Shown here one piece after another: positions 5,591-13,002 of a DNA stretch of 20,146 nt (the stretch's first letter is position 1; each line of letters begins with the position of its first letter). The DNA comes from Flavobacteriaceae bacterium UBA6268 (GTDB taxonomy: Bacteria > Bacteroidota > Bacteroidia > Flavobacteriales > Flavobacteriaceae). The stretch covers positions 1 to 20,146 of the forward strand of contig DJVA01000019.1 of the NCBI GenBank assembly GCA_002440705.1. The letters run 5' to 3'. The notes under the pieces are model-generated. The model was not told where the DNA came from. It was given only the letters and a program-made list of their open reading frames with translations, and did no database searches. The position numbers and the translations under genes were made by a program.

Positions 5591-6980
5591 CCCACATCAT
5601 TTGATAGCCAGGTACCAATGCTTTACGTTCTGAAATGGTTTTGTGGAACGTGTTCTTTTTAATTCCTGGAGTGGGTAGCCCCGTAATGGCAGCAATGGCC
5701 GTTGCCAATAAAGGCTCGTTCTCATTGCCTAAAACGCCGAGGTTACTGTAGTCCTCGAACTGTTCAATGTCCGGTATTAGCCCATCCACATAATCGGTAT
5801 TACCGGCCGCATTCGCGGTCTTGAATACCAAAGGCAGCATGGCATACCGATGATTGGGATTAACTTGGGCCCTGCTGAAATTGGGTGCTGGGGCATCATA
5901 AAGCAGGAAGGAGGCTTGGTATTTTCCAGTAGTATTGGCCCCAATTTGAACAACGTCAATGTAAGGTGCAAGTCCGTTGATGACCAACTCACTGGCAGAA
6001 GCAGTTCTGCTACTGGTAATAATGTATACTTTTGAAAGGTTCAAACTATTGATGCTTTCTCCCCCACTGACGAAGCTGCTGAGGAATTTTCCATCTTCAG
6101 CATAATCGGCTTGACGGTCTGGGTTCCATTGCTCGGTATAAAAAACCTGCCCGGTAAACTGACCCGTAATCATGCTGGAAAGATAGGTTGCTGAGCGAAC
6201 CGAGCCACCTCCATTATAGCGAAGGTCTACTACCAAATCGGTAATTCCCATCGATTTAAACTGCCCAAAAGCGGTATTGAGTTGCGAATCGAATTCACTG
6301 GTAAAAGCATTGTACATTATATAACCAATGCTGTGTCCACCAACGTTTAAGACCAAGGTTTTAAAAACGGGATTTTCGGTATACTGCGCTTTGGTTAATG
6401 AAATACTATCGCCTGTAGCCATGATGGTCGTGCCATCAAAGGAGGCTAGGCCAATCGTGTAAGAGTCTGGCGATAACAAGGTGTCAAAATTTTGATCGTT
6501 CAGTTGGGTTCCATCAATGGTATTAAAAACCATGCCTCTCTGCACTCCTTTTGAAGCTGCATCCGAGTTGGGCAGCACGTACCGAACATACCCAAACACA
6601 TTATTACTGTCGTCCGGATAATAGACTAGCCCGTACTCCATACCATTGTTCAGGGTAATTCCAGATAGCGCATTTTCCAGTTCCACATAGTCGTCCACCA
6701 GGATGCTAAAGCGATCTTGGGCCGATTTTAGATAGGCGAAGAATGCTTCAGGAGTTTCAAAAGAATCAAGGAAAGCTTTGTAATCGGCATCCGTAGCAAA
6801 AGCGTCATCGGCCAATTCGGGGGTGTCTGTTTTGTAAAGATAAAAGTAATTCAGTCCGCGCCATATAAAATCATTGATTTCGACGGTGGACGCAGGATGC
6901 AGCACATCGTCCTGATCTTCGAAACAGGAAACCAAACTAAGGCCGGTAATTAAAAACAATAAGATGAGGGACTTTTTCAC
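5574..6980 (-). CDS. S41 family (C-terminal processing) peptidase, lipoprotein
   Basis: 468-residue periplasmic serine protease of family S41. It starts with a lipoprotein signal peptide (VKKSLILLFLITGLSLVSC, lipid anchor at Cys19), then an N-terminal domain, a PDZ-like domain (about 117-190, with LPNSDAASKGVQRG), and the S41 catalytic domain. The catalytic dyad is Ser328 in TASASE and Lys353 in GKYQASF, at the 25-residue spacing known from Prc and D1P. DLRYNGGGS (252-260) is the usual oxyanion/active-site glycine loop. The frame is open to 7088, but that extension is low-complexity and unlike protein. The GTG at 6980 is chosen because it begins the signal peptide directly. It overlaps the DinB-like gene downstream. 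Substrates are unknown; homologues trim or degrade periplasmic proteins and peptides. Confidence 0.88.
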   Translation of the reverse strand: MKKSLILLFLITGLSLVSCFEDQDDVLHPASTVEINDFIWRGLNYFYLYKTDTPELADDAFATDADYKAFLDSFETPEAFFAYLKSAQDRFSILVDDYVELENALSGITLNNGMEYGLVYYPDDSNNVFGYVRYVLPNSDAASKGVQRGMVFNTIDGTQLNDQNFDTLLSPDSYTIGLASFDGTTIMATGDSISLTKAQYTENPVFKTLVLNVGGHSIGYIMYNAFTSEFDSQLNTAFGQFKSMGITDLVVDLRYNGGGSVRSATYLSSMITGQFTGQVFYTEQWNPDRQADYAEDGKFLSSFVSGGESINSLNLSKVYIITSSRTASASELVINGLAPYIDVVQIGANTTGKYQASFLLYDAPAPNFSRAQVNPNHRYAMLPLVFKTANAAGNTDYVDGLIPDIEQFEDYSNLGVLGNENEPLLATAIAAITGLPTPGIKKNTFHKTISERKALVPGYQMMWVEKDE

Positions 6981-7054
6981 AGGGTGTGGTTTTTTGAAAT
7001 GCAATTTTTTTTGAAACCCTAAAATAGGGACATTATTGTAAATTGTTGTACCAA

Positions 7055-7080
7055 TGTAACAAAAAAATAAGTAATTCGTC
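7055..7080 (+). promoter_or_regulatory. Possible ECF sigma-factor promoter (autoregulation)
   Basis: TGTAAC (7055-7060), a 16-bp A/T-rich spacer, then CGTC (7077-7080). ECF sigma factors typically recognise an AAC-containing -35 and a CGTC-like -10 at this spacing, and often control their own operon. It ends 41 bp before the sigma-factor ATG. The match is short and could be chance. Confidence 0.35.
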
Positions 7081-7121
7081 GTAACCATAGAACGGCATGA
7101 TACATGCTAGAGCTAACCATC

Positions 7122-7628
7122 ATGAAACAGAGTGAATTTTTGACCACCGTGCTTCCATTTAAGGATAAGCTTTACCGTTTGGCAAAACGTCTCTTGGTTT
7201 CAAGTGAGGAAGCAGAAGATGCCGTTCAGGAAGTTTTTTTGAAATTATGGAAGGGTAGGGACCGTATGGAGACCTATAAAAACCCTGAGGCTTTTGCGAT
7301 GACCATGACCAAGAATTATTGCTTAGACCGGTTGAAATCAAAACAGGCCTCCAATTTGAAGATCGTGCACAGCAATTACCAGCACTCGGATAATTTGCAG
7401 CGCAAGGTCGAATTGCAGGATGGGGTAGATTTGGTTTTCCAGATCATGGATCAACTTCCCGAAAAACAGCGCATGGTCCTTCAGTTACGGGACGTAGAGC
7501 AGTTTGAGTTTTATGAAATTTCCGAAATGCTAGACTTGAACGAGACGGCCATCCGCGTGAATTTATCGCGTGCTCGAAAGACCATCCGAGAAGAATTGAT
7601 AAAAAAGTACAACTATGGAATTAGCTAA
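7122..7628 (+). CDS. RNA polymerase ECF sigma factor (sigma-70 family)
   Basis: 168-residue extracytoplasmic-function sigma factor that redirects RNA polymerase to a stress or envelope regulon. Region 2 spans about 15-80 (LYRLAKRLLVSSEEAEDAVQ, VFLKLW, MTKNYCLDRLK). Region 4 spans about 107-160 (LPEKQRMVLQLRD, then helix-turn-helix FEFYEISEMLDLNETAIRVNLSRARKTIRE). No extra domains. An in-frame ATG at 7104 exists, but the ATG at 7122 (MKQSEFL) is preferred by family length. Its 3' end overlaps the next gene by 14 bp, the usual coupling of sigma and anti-sigma genes. In Flavobacteriia this type commonly precedes DUF4252 genes, as here. Confidence 0.93.
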   Translation: MKQSEFLTTVLPFKDKLYRLAKRLLVSSEEAEDAVQEVFLKLWKGRDRMETYKNPEAFAMTMTKNYCLDRLKSKQASNLKIVHSNYQHSDNLQRKVELQDGVDLVFQIMDQLPEKQRMVLQLRDVEQFEFYEISEMLDLNETAIRVNLSRARKTIREELIKKYNYGIS

Positions 7629-8091
7629 AATCGAAACGTTGTTGGAAGCGTATTTTGAGGGAAATACGACCCTTCAGGAAGAAACACAGTTGCAAGCGTT
7701 TTTTGCATCAGCGGACGTGCCTACCCATCTGGAACCTTATGCTCCACTGTTTGTAGGGCTTAAAATTTCAAGGGACGAACAGCTAGTCAAACCATTGGTA
7801 CTTCCCAAAACCAACAATCGAAGCAACTTCTGGAAATGGAGCATTGCAGCAACCATCGCTGTAATCTTGGGCGTCTTTGGATTCCTCTATTTTCAGGATG
7901 ATGGACTAACCAAAGAACAGCAAGAAGCCCTTATGGCCTATAACAAAGCCAAGGAAGCCATGCTCTTGCTTTCTGAAAATTTAAACAAAGGAGCCTCTAA
8001 AATAACCTACATCCAAGCGTTTGAAGAAGGTACTTCCACACTTGGCCTAGTAAATCAGTTTACCGAAACCAAAAACCAATTTTTTAAATAA
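7615..8091 (+). CDS. Putative membrane-anchored anti-sigma factor
   Basis: 158-residue single-pass membrane protein. The N-terminal 70 residues are cytoplasmic and acidic (MELAKIETLLEAYFEGNTTLQEE..., a pattern often seen in Bacteroidota anti-sigma proteins), followed by one membrane helix (about 73-93, WKWSIAATIAVILGVFGFLYF) and a periplasmic helical tail ending in KNQFFK. There is no zinc-binding HxxxCxxC motif, so it is not a ZAS-type anti-sigma factor. The role is inferred mainly from its 14-bp overlap with the ECF sigma gene and its topology; sequence alone would make it a hypothetical membrane protein. Confidence 0.75.
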   Translation: MELAKIETLLEAYFEGNTTLQEETQLQAFFASADVPTHLEPYAPLFVGLKISRDEQLVKPLVLPKTNNRSNFWKWSIAATIAVILGVFGFLYFQDDGLTKEQQEALMAYNKAKEAMLLLSENLNKGASKITYIQAFEEGTSTLGLVNQFTETKNQFFK

Positions 8092-8116
8092 CCCATTTTT
8101 TTAAATACTAAAACTC

Positions 8117-8650
8117 ATGAAAAAAACACTTTTAATTATAGCAATGGCCTTGATCCCGATGGTGGGATTCTCTCAAGGATTCTTCGATAAATATGAAGAC
8201 GAAAAGGACGTAACTTCGGTGATTGTTACGAAGAATATGTTTAAGCTTTTGGCTGAAATCGATATCGAATCGGACGATCCGGAAGTAAAGAATTACATGG
8301 AAATGGTCAACAACCTAGACAACATCAAAATATTCATCACCGAAAATAAAGAGGTGGGAAATCGTATGAAATCCTCTGTAGACCAATACCTCTCTACCTC
8401 CAAAGGATTGAATGAGTTAATGCGCGTAAAGGATGACGGAAAAAACATCAAGTTCTATTCCAAGCCCGGCAAATCTGAAAGCCATGTAAGTGAGCTGTTG
8501 ATGTTTCTCGAGGGAGACGTAGACGGCAAGGAGGGCACCATCATTATGAGCATTACCGGGAACATCGATTTGAAACAGATTTCCAAATTGACCAAGGACC
8601 TCAAAGTGCCTGGAAGCGAAGAATTGAAAAACATCGAAAAGAAAGGGTAA
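8117..8650 (+). CDS. DUF4252 family secreted protein
   Basis: 177-residue protein with a signal peptide (MKKTLLIIAMALIPMVGFSQ, cleaved near residue 20), then a DUF4252 domain: alternating strands and helices starting DVTSVIVTKNMFKLLAEI, the NLDNIKIFITEN strand, and the C-terminal LLMFLEGDVDG...IIMSITGNIDLKQISKLT. The family's function is unknown. It is found in Bacteroidota, often in ECF sigma operons. The mature protein has no cysteine and is probably periplasmic. It is followed after 1 bp by a second DUF4252 gene encoding a lipoprotein, so the pair may form a complex or be an envelope stress sensor or effector (inference). Confidence 0.85.
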   Translation: MKKTLLIIAMALIPMVGFSQGFFDKYEDEKDVTSVIVTKNMFKLLAEIDIESDDPEVKNYMEMVNNLDNIKIFITENKEVGNRMKSSVDQYLSTSKGLNELMRVKDDGKNIKFYSKPGKSESHVSELLMFLEGDVDGKEGTIIMSITGNIDLKQISKLTKDLKVPGSEELKNIEKKG

Positions 8651-8651
8651 T

Positions 8652-9206
8652 ATGACAGCAGTAGTAAAATACGTTACTTTTTTAGCGTTGGCAGCTCTTA
8701 GCTTAATGAGCTGCGACAATGGAAAGTCCCTTCAGCGCTATTTGGTAGACAAACAACAAGACGATCGTTTTTTGAAAGTGGACATCGCCACCAGTTTGTT
8801 CCAAAACGACGATGCCAATCTCACCGAAGAGGAAAAGGAAATTTTAAGCACTATTAAAAAGATCAATGTGGTGGCCTATCCGATGAAAGCCGGTAAAGAA
8901 GCCGAATACGAATCCGAGAGAGCCATAGCACTTGCCATTATTGATCAGGATCAATACAAAACCTTAGGAAAGGTGAAATCGAATAATATGCAGATGACCA
9001 TGAAGTACATGGGAGAGGAAACAGCCATTGATGAAGTCATCGTTTTTGCCAGCGGTCCCGAAAAGGGATTTGGGGTGTTCCGTTTGCTTTGCGACGACAT
9101 GCGTCCAGACCAAGCCCTGAAACTGATGAAAACCATGGAGCGTGGCGATCTGAATTTATCGGAAATTCGAGGAATAGGGAAAATGATGGAAGATTTGAAT
9201 TGGTAA
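8652..9206 (+). CDS. DUF4252 family lipoprotein
   Basis: 184-residue lipoprotein with a signal peptide and lipobox (LSLMSC, lipid anchor at Cys21). The remainder shows the DUF4252 pattern: a first helical stretch SLFQNDDANLTEEEKEIL, a strand KINVVAYPM, and a central basic/acidic region. The C-terminal LTK-type helix of the upstream paralogue is replaced here by a PDQALKLMKTMERGDLNLSEI segment. It is diverged from its neighbour but of similar length and arrangement, suggesting an old tandem duplication in which one copy gained a lipid anchor. Last gene of the sigma-factor operon, closed by the terminator at 9222-9251. Confidence 0.8.
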   Translation: MTAVVKYVTFLALAALSLMSCDNGKSLQRYLVDKQQDDRFLKVDIATSLFQNDDANLTEEEKEILSTIKKINVVAYPMKAGKEAEYESERAIALAIIDQDQYKTLGKVKSNNMQMTMKYMGEETAIDEVIVFASGPEKGFGVFRLLCDDMRPDQALKLMKTMERGDLNLSEIRGIGKMMEDLNW

Positions 9207-9221
9207 TAGAACAATCAAACA

Positions 9222-9251
9222 AAAAAAGCCCCAATTTTTTGGGGCTTTTTA
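9222..9251. terminator. Bidirectional terminator between the DUF4252 operon and purB
   Basis: A-rich left flank, GCCCCAA (9229-9235), a short T loop, TTGGGGC (9240-9246), then TTTTT. The poly-A/poly-T flanks extend the stem on both sides. It ends the sigma operon on the plus strand and purB on the minus strand, whose stop codon is 4 bp away. Confidence 0.88.
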
Positions 9252-9254
9252 CAT

Positions 9255-10598
9255 TTAAATACCCGTATAGTTCTGTGGGGTAATGGCTTTCATTTCCTTT
9301 TTGAGGGCTTCCGAAACCTCCAAGGTTTCAATAAAATCGAAGATGGATTGTTTCGTGATGGCCTTATGGGTACGGGTAAGGCCCTTCAGGGCTTCGTAAG
9401 GATTGGGGTAGCCTTCACGCCGTAAAATGGTTTGTAGGGCTTCAGCAACCACTGCCCAGTTGCTTTCCAGGTCTTTTTCAATTTTTGTAGTGTTCAACAC
9501 CAACTTATCCAATCCTTTTAGCGTAGATTGAAAACCGATCAAGGTATGCCCAAAAGGCACCCCAATATTACGGAGCACCGTACTGTCGGTCAAGTCCCGT
9601 TGCAGCCTGCTAATGGGTAACTTTGCAGCCAAATGCTCAAAAAGTGCATTAGCGATTCCTAGATTGCCCTCACTGTTTTCAAAATCGATGGGGTTTACCT
9701 TATGCGGCATGGCACTCGATCCAATTTCACCTTTTTTGATTTTCTGTTTGAAATAATCCATCGATACATAGGTCCATACATCGCGATCCAGATCGATAAC
9801 GATGTTGTTGATACGCTTCAGGCCATCGAACAAAGCCGCCATGTGGTCGTAATGTTCTATCTGGGTAGTAGGGAACGAATGGTAAAGACCCAGGCTTTCT
9901 TCAACGAATTGGGTTCCGAAAGCTTTCCAATCTATAGTGGGGTATGCTACAAGATGTGCATTGAAATTACCAGTGGCTCCTCCAAATTTTGCAGCACTTT
10001 TCACACCATTCAATAAATCCAACTGCTCCTCCAGGCGCACGGCAAAAACTTCAATTTCCTTGCCCAATCGGGTGGGTGAAGCCGGTTGGCCATGGGTTCT
10101 TGCCAACATGGGCACATTTGCCCATTCAACACTCAAGGCCTTCAATTTATTTTTTTGCTCTAAAAAGATAGGGAGGTATACTTCATTGATAGCATCCTTT
10201 ATGGAGAGTGGGATGGCTGTATTGTTGATATCTTGGGAAGTCAATCCAAAATGAATGAATTCTTTATACGATTGTAGGCCCAGAACGTCGAATTGCTGTT
10301 TGATGAAATATTCCACAGCTTTCACATCGTGATTGGTAACCTTCTCAATTTCCTTTATTTTTAAAGCATCCTCCGTGGAAAATTCTTGATATATTTTTCG
10401 CAGGTTTTGAAAAGCGGAGGTGTCAAAATCGACTAGTTGCGGTAAGGGCAAGGTGACCAAAGCGATGAAATACTCAATTTCCACTCGAAGCCGATACTTC
10501 ATCAAAGCCTCTTCTGAAAAATAGGCAGACAACGCTTGGGTCTTGGAAGCATAGCGACCGTCGATAGGGGAGATGGCTTTTAAGGCTTGTGAAGACAT
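9255..10598 (-). CDS. purB: Adenylosuccinate lyase
   Basis: 447-residue enzyme of the fumarase/aspartase superfamily. It catalyses two steps of purine synthesis: removal of fumarate from SAICAR and from adenylosuccinate (giving AMP). The N-terminus LKAISPIDGRYASKT is diagnostic of PurB. Other marks are TSQDINNTA (120-128), the general-acid region RTHGQPASPT with His169, FGGATGNFNAH (205-215), and the superfamily signature GSSAMPHKVNPIDFEN (293-308), with Ser294 in the mobile catalytic loop. Length is normal for the Bacteroidota/E. coli type. It has its own promoter (10618-10647) and stands alone between terminator and divergent neighbour. Confidence 0.97.
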   Translation of the reverse strand: MSSQALKAISPIDGRYASKTQALSAYFSEEALMKYRLRVEIEYFIALVTLPLPQLVDFDTSAFQNLRKIYQEFSTEDALKIKEIEKVTNHDVKAVEYFIKQQFDVLGLQSYKEFIHFGLTSQDINNTAIPLSIKDAINEVYLPIFLEQKNKLKALSVEWANVPMLARTHGQPASPTRLGKEIEVFAVRLEEQLDLLNGVKSAAKFGGATGNFNAHLVAYPTIDWKAFGTQFVEESLGLYHSFPTTQIEHYDHMAALFDGLKRINNIVIDLDRDVWTYVSMDYFKQKIKKGEIGSSAMPHKVNPIDFENSEGNLGIANALFEHLAAKLPISRLQRDLTDSTVLRNIGVPFGHTLIGFQSTLKGLDKLVLNTTKIEKDLESNWAVVAEALQTILRREGYPNPYEALKGLTRTHKAITKQSIFDFIETLEVSEALKKEMKAITPQNYTGI

Positions 10599-10617
10599 GG
10601 CGCTTAATTTGAAAACG

Positions 10618-10647
10618 CAAAGATACGGTTTCTTAGGCAGTTCGGAA
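10618..10647 (-). promoter_or_regulatory. purB promoter
   Basis: On the minus strand: TATCTTTG (10625-10618), a perfect -7 consensus, 19 bp from TTC (10647-10645) at the place of the -33 TTG. The predicted start of transcription lies about 15 bp before the purB ATG, giving a very short leader. Confidence 0.6.
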
Positions 10648-10664
10648 GGTGTAAAATAGTATTT

Positions 10665-10694
10665 TTGAATCCTAATCCGTATCCCCTATTTTTG
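10665..10694 (+). promoter_or_regulatory. Promoter of the NagB-like gene
   Basis: TTG (10665-10667), a 19-bp spacer, then TATTTTTG (10687-10694). Both elements match the Bacteroidota housekeeping consensus exactly. Predicted transcription start is near 10698, about 47 nt before the ATG at 10745. Confidence 0.65.
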
Positions 10695-10744
10695 TTATCT
10701 TAGAGCGCTTACCTAAGTTGTGCGATCTCAATAAAGCTTGGTTT

Positions 10745-11707
10745 ATGGAAAAATTAAATTTTTTGAATACGGTCAAGGGTTCGCTATTGGAAAATTTTTA
10801 TCCAAAAGGGTGGGATTTGGAAAAAATTGATCGTTGTTGTGCTATGGGGATAAAAAAGATTCTTTCCAGGGGCAGCCATTGGGATAAGGACTTTCAAGCT
10901 GTAGCCTTAGATTCCTTGGGAGAATTGGAACAACGTATGGGTGCTGAAATAGCACGCGAGATTATTGAAGCCCACGAGGATGGCAAACCCTTGGCCCTTA
11001 TTCTCCCAGTGGGCCCAATGGGGATGTATAGACACGTGGTCGATATTTTGGAGGAGCGACAAGTGGGTTGTCAGCACGTGCACACCTTCAATATGGACGA
11101 ATGGTCCAACCAGCAAGGCACTACCATGCCCAGTGATCAGGAAGGGGGGTTCGAACTTGCCATGAACGAAGCACTGTTCCATCCTCTTGGATCCTTAACA
11201 GTTCCAAAAGATCAGCGCCATTTTGCCACAAAAGATCGCTTACCGCTTTATGCCGAAAAAATTGCAGCCATCAAAAAACAGGGAGGTAGATTGGTGACCG
11301 TATATGGCATTGGAAGGGCCTGCCATATCGCTTTTTGGGAACCACAAATTGGTGATGAATTTTCGGACGATGCCAGTTGGAAGCAAGAAACCCACCGCAT
11401 CGGTCAAGCCTTACATCCTTTAACAATTGAACAGAATTCATTGCACAGCTTTTCCAGTCGTTTTACGCTCATTCCCTGTTGGGCCAATACCATAGGACCA
11501 GGACTTTTCCTTCAAAGCGATTTCTGCATTGGAGGGGCAGATGGTGTTTATCCCAACCGTGGTGCCAACTGGCAAGGGATGAGCCTGTGTGTTACGTTGC
11601 AATATGGTCCTTCACGATGGATACCCTCTAGTTGGATGCCCACTCTTCCAGGGAAATTATTTTTCATGAAAGAATTGGCTGGGCCATTACTTCCAGAAGC
11701 TCATTGA
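10745..11707 (+). CDS. Glucosamine-6-phosphate deaminase-like protein with altered active site
   Basis: 320-residue protein of the NagB/6-phosphogluconolactonase superfamily, longer than E. coli NagB (266). Core motifs are recognisable: LILPVGPMGMYRHVVDIL (85-102) as the phosphate-binding strand-loop-helix, HTFNMDEW (113-120, Asp118 matching catalytic Asp72), and GIGRACHIAFWEP (188-200), which aligns with the NagB motif GxGxDGHIAFNEP. In it the His (His194 for His143) and Glu (Glu199 for Glu148) remain, but the triad Asp141 is Ala192 and the next Gly is Cys193. The typical deaminase ring-opening triad is therefore broken. It may act on another phosphosugar, or be an isomerase-like paralogue. 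A TTG nine codons upstream (10718) is a weaker start. No neighbouring amino-sugar genes. Confidence 0.75.
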   Translation: MEKLNFLNTVKGSLLENFYPKGWDLEKIDRCCAMGIKKILSRGSHWDKDFQAVALDSLGELEQRMGAEIAREIIEAHEDGKPLALILPVGPMGMYRHVVDILEERQVGCQHVHTFNMDEWSNQQGTTMPSDQEGGFELAMNEALFHPLGSLTVPKDQRHFATKDRLPLYAEKIAAIKKQGGRLVTVYGIGRACHIAFWEPQIGDEFSDDASWKQETHRIGQALHPLTIEQNSLHSFSSRFTLIPCWANTIGPGLFLQSDFCIGGADGVYPNRGANWQGMSLCVTLQYGPSRWIPSSWMPTLPGKLFFMKELAGPLLPEAH

Positions 11708-11708
11708 G

Positions 11709-12278
11709 TTACTTCCGTGTTGCAAACCTTTGGATATCGTTCAAGGTTTTTTTTCCTCTAGACTGATAGCCGGCACTGCCGTTTGGGATTTTAGTTTCCA
11801 GGATCATCTGCAATTCAGGATGAATCCAACTGTGTTCTGTGCCTATATAATAAAGGCAGGTCATGGCGCGGACTTCACAAGCCACTTTCTGATGGGTAAT
11901 CAACCAATCGAAGCAGCAGTCAATCATTTTTTCTTTGTGTGATTCCTTGAATGCAGCACGAATGCTAGGAACTCTTTTTTTATAGTAAGCTACTGCAAGA
12001 AGCTCACAAATGTGGGATAGGGGTCTTACAGAAGAATCGTCGGTTACTTTAGGAAGCTCCTCAAAAAAATAATTTAGATGGGGAATCAATAAATCAAGTT
12101 GATTCAAACATACAATTTCCAGAACCCAATTGGCTTTGTGGGAGTAGTCTTTATCTTTTTTGAAAGCATAATCCAATAGCTCCAGGAAGGACTCGGGATG
12201 ACTGATGACCCAGTTTGCGGAGCGATTCCGAATGGCTCTCGTTGGACGGTGAAATGAAATATGTTCCAATAAGCTCAT
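11709..12278 (-). CDS. Helical protein of unknown function, coupled to the sirtuin gene
   Basis: I do not recognise a named family. The 189 residues appear all alpha-helical, with repeated helix pairs (for example SANWVISHPESFLELLDYAF, KANWVLEIVCLNQLDLLIPHL, VACEVRAMTCLYYIG) that suggest a HEAT/ARM-like repeat solenoid; two segments begin with the similar SANWVI/KANWVL. There is no signal peptide or membrane helix, so it is probably cytoplasmic and could be a protein-binding scaffold. Its ATG overlaps the stop of the sirtuin gene in a TAATG junction, a sign of translational coupling. It runs tail to tail with the NagB-like gene with one base between the stop codons. Confidence 0.75.
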   Translation of the reverse strand: MSLLEHISFHRPTRAIRNRSANWVISHPESFLELLDYAFKKDKDYSHKANWVLEIVCLNQLDLLIPHLNYFFEELPKVTDDSSVRPLSHICELLAVAYYKKRVPSIRAAFKESHKEKMIDCCFDWLITHQKVACEVRAMTCLYYIGTEHSWIHPELQMILETKIPNGSAGYQSRGKKTLNDIQRFATRK

Positions 12279-12958
12279 TAGCGAATGGCATTAATTTCCT
12301 GAATAGCCCTTGGAACGCCAACGGTAGCCTTTTCGGCAAAAACCTTGATGCGTTCTTCCGAAGTGATGGAAGGTTTTGGGTCTACAAAGAAAATGGGCGC
12401 ACTTCGTTTCGCATATTGTACCAATCCTGCAGCGGGATACACTTGCATGGAAGTTCCAATAATCAGGATGATGTCGGCAATTTCGACCAATTGAATGGCT
12501 ACTTCCATCATAGGAACTGCTTCCCCAAACCATACAATATGCGGTCTTAGCTGATACCCTTCATGGCATACATCTCCCAAAAGAATGTCTTTGCTCCATG
12601 GTATTACCGAATCTTCATCGTATGAACTGCGGGCTTTCAATAATTCTCCGTGCAAATGCACTACCCGGGTACTTCCGGCTCTTTCGTGCAAATCGTCTAC
12701 ATTTTGGGTAATAACGACCACTTCGTGTTTTTTTTCCAATTCGGCTAAAGCAAGGTGGGCAGTGTTTGGGGACACTTCCAAAAGTTGCTTTCTTCGTTGG
12801 TTGTAAAAATCCAAAACCAATTCAGGGTGGTCTGCAAAACCTTGAGGGGAAGCTACCTCCATCACATCATGACCTTCCCAAAGCCCGTCACTGTCCCTGA
12901 AAGTTTTCAGGCCGCTTTCGGCACTCATGCCTGCACCGGTTAGGACTGCAATTTTCAT
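12278..12958 (-). CDS. cobB: NAD-dependent protein deacylase, Sir2 class III (CobB-like)
   Basis: 226-residue sirtuin that removes acyl groups from lysine using NAD+. NAD-binding GAGMSAESG (8-16) and RDSDGLW (21-27), the TQNVDDLHERAG motif (84-95), catalytic His103 in HLHG, and the C-terminal IIGTSMQVYPAAGL all stand out. Tyr52 and Arg55 in FYNQRR correspond to the Tyr-x-x-Arg pair of class III sirtuins, which bind succinyl- and malonyl-lysine, so desuccinylase activity is likely. The two zinc-binding CxxC pairs are missing: the middle segment contains a single Cys (DVCHEGY). The ATG is clear at 12958. Divergent from trmH with 44 bp between. Confidence 0.93.
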   Translation of the reverse strand: MKIAVLTGAGMSAESGLKTFRDSDGLWEGHDVMEVASPQGFADHPELVLDFYNQRRKQLLEVSPNTAHLALAELEKKHEVVVITQNVDDLHERAGSTRVVHLHGELLKARSSYDEDSVIPWSKDILLGDVCHEGYQLRPHIVWFGEAVPMMEVAIQLVEIADIILIIGTSMQVYPAAGLVQYAKRSAPIFFVDPKPSITSEERIKVFAEKATVGVPRAIQEINAIR

Positions 12959-13002
12959 CTATGGGTTTTTTTTATCTTCGTCATTAAAATTAAACAAACT
13001 CC

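Noticed and set aside
6981..7088. 36-residue upstream extension of the S41 peptidase
   Set aside because: The GTG at 6980 starts a textbook lipoprotein signal peptide; the extension would bury it and shows no coding character.
10718..10744. TTG start for the NagB-like protein
   Set aside because: An ATG nine codons later has normal spacing from a perfect promoter; the extra residues do not resemble the family.
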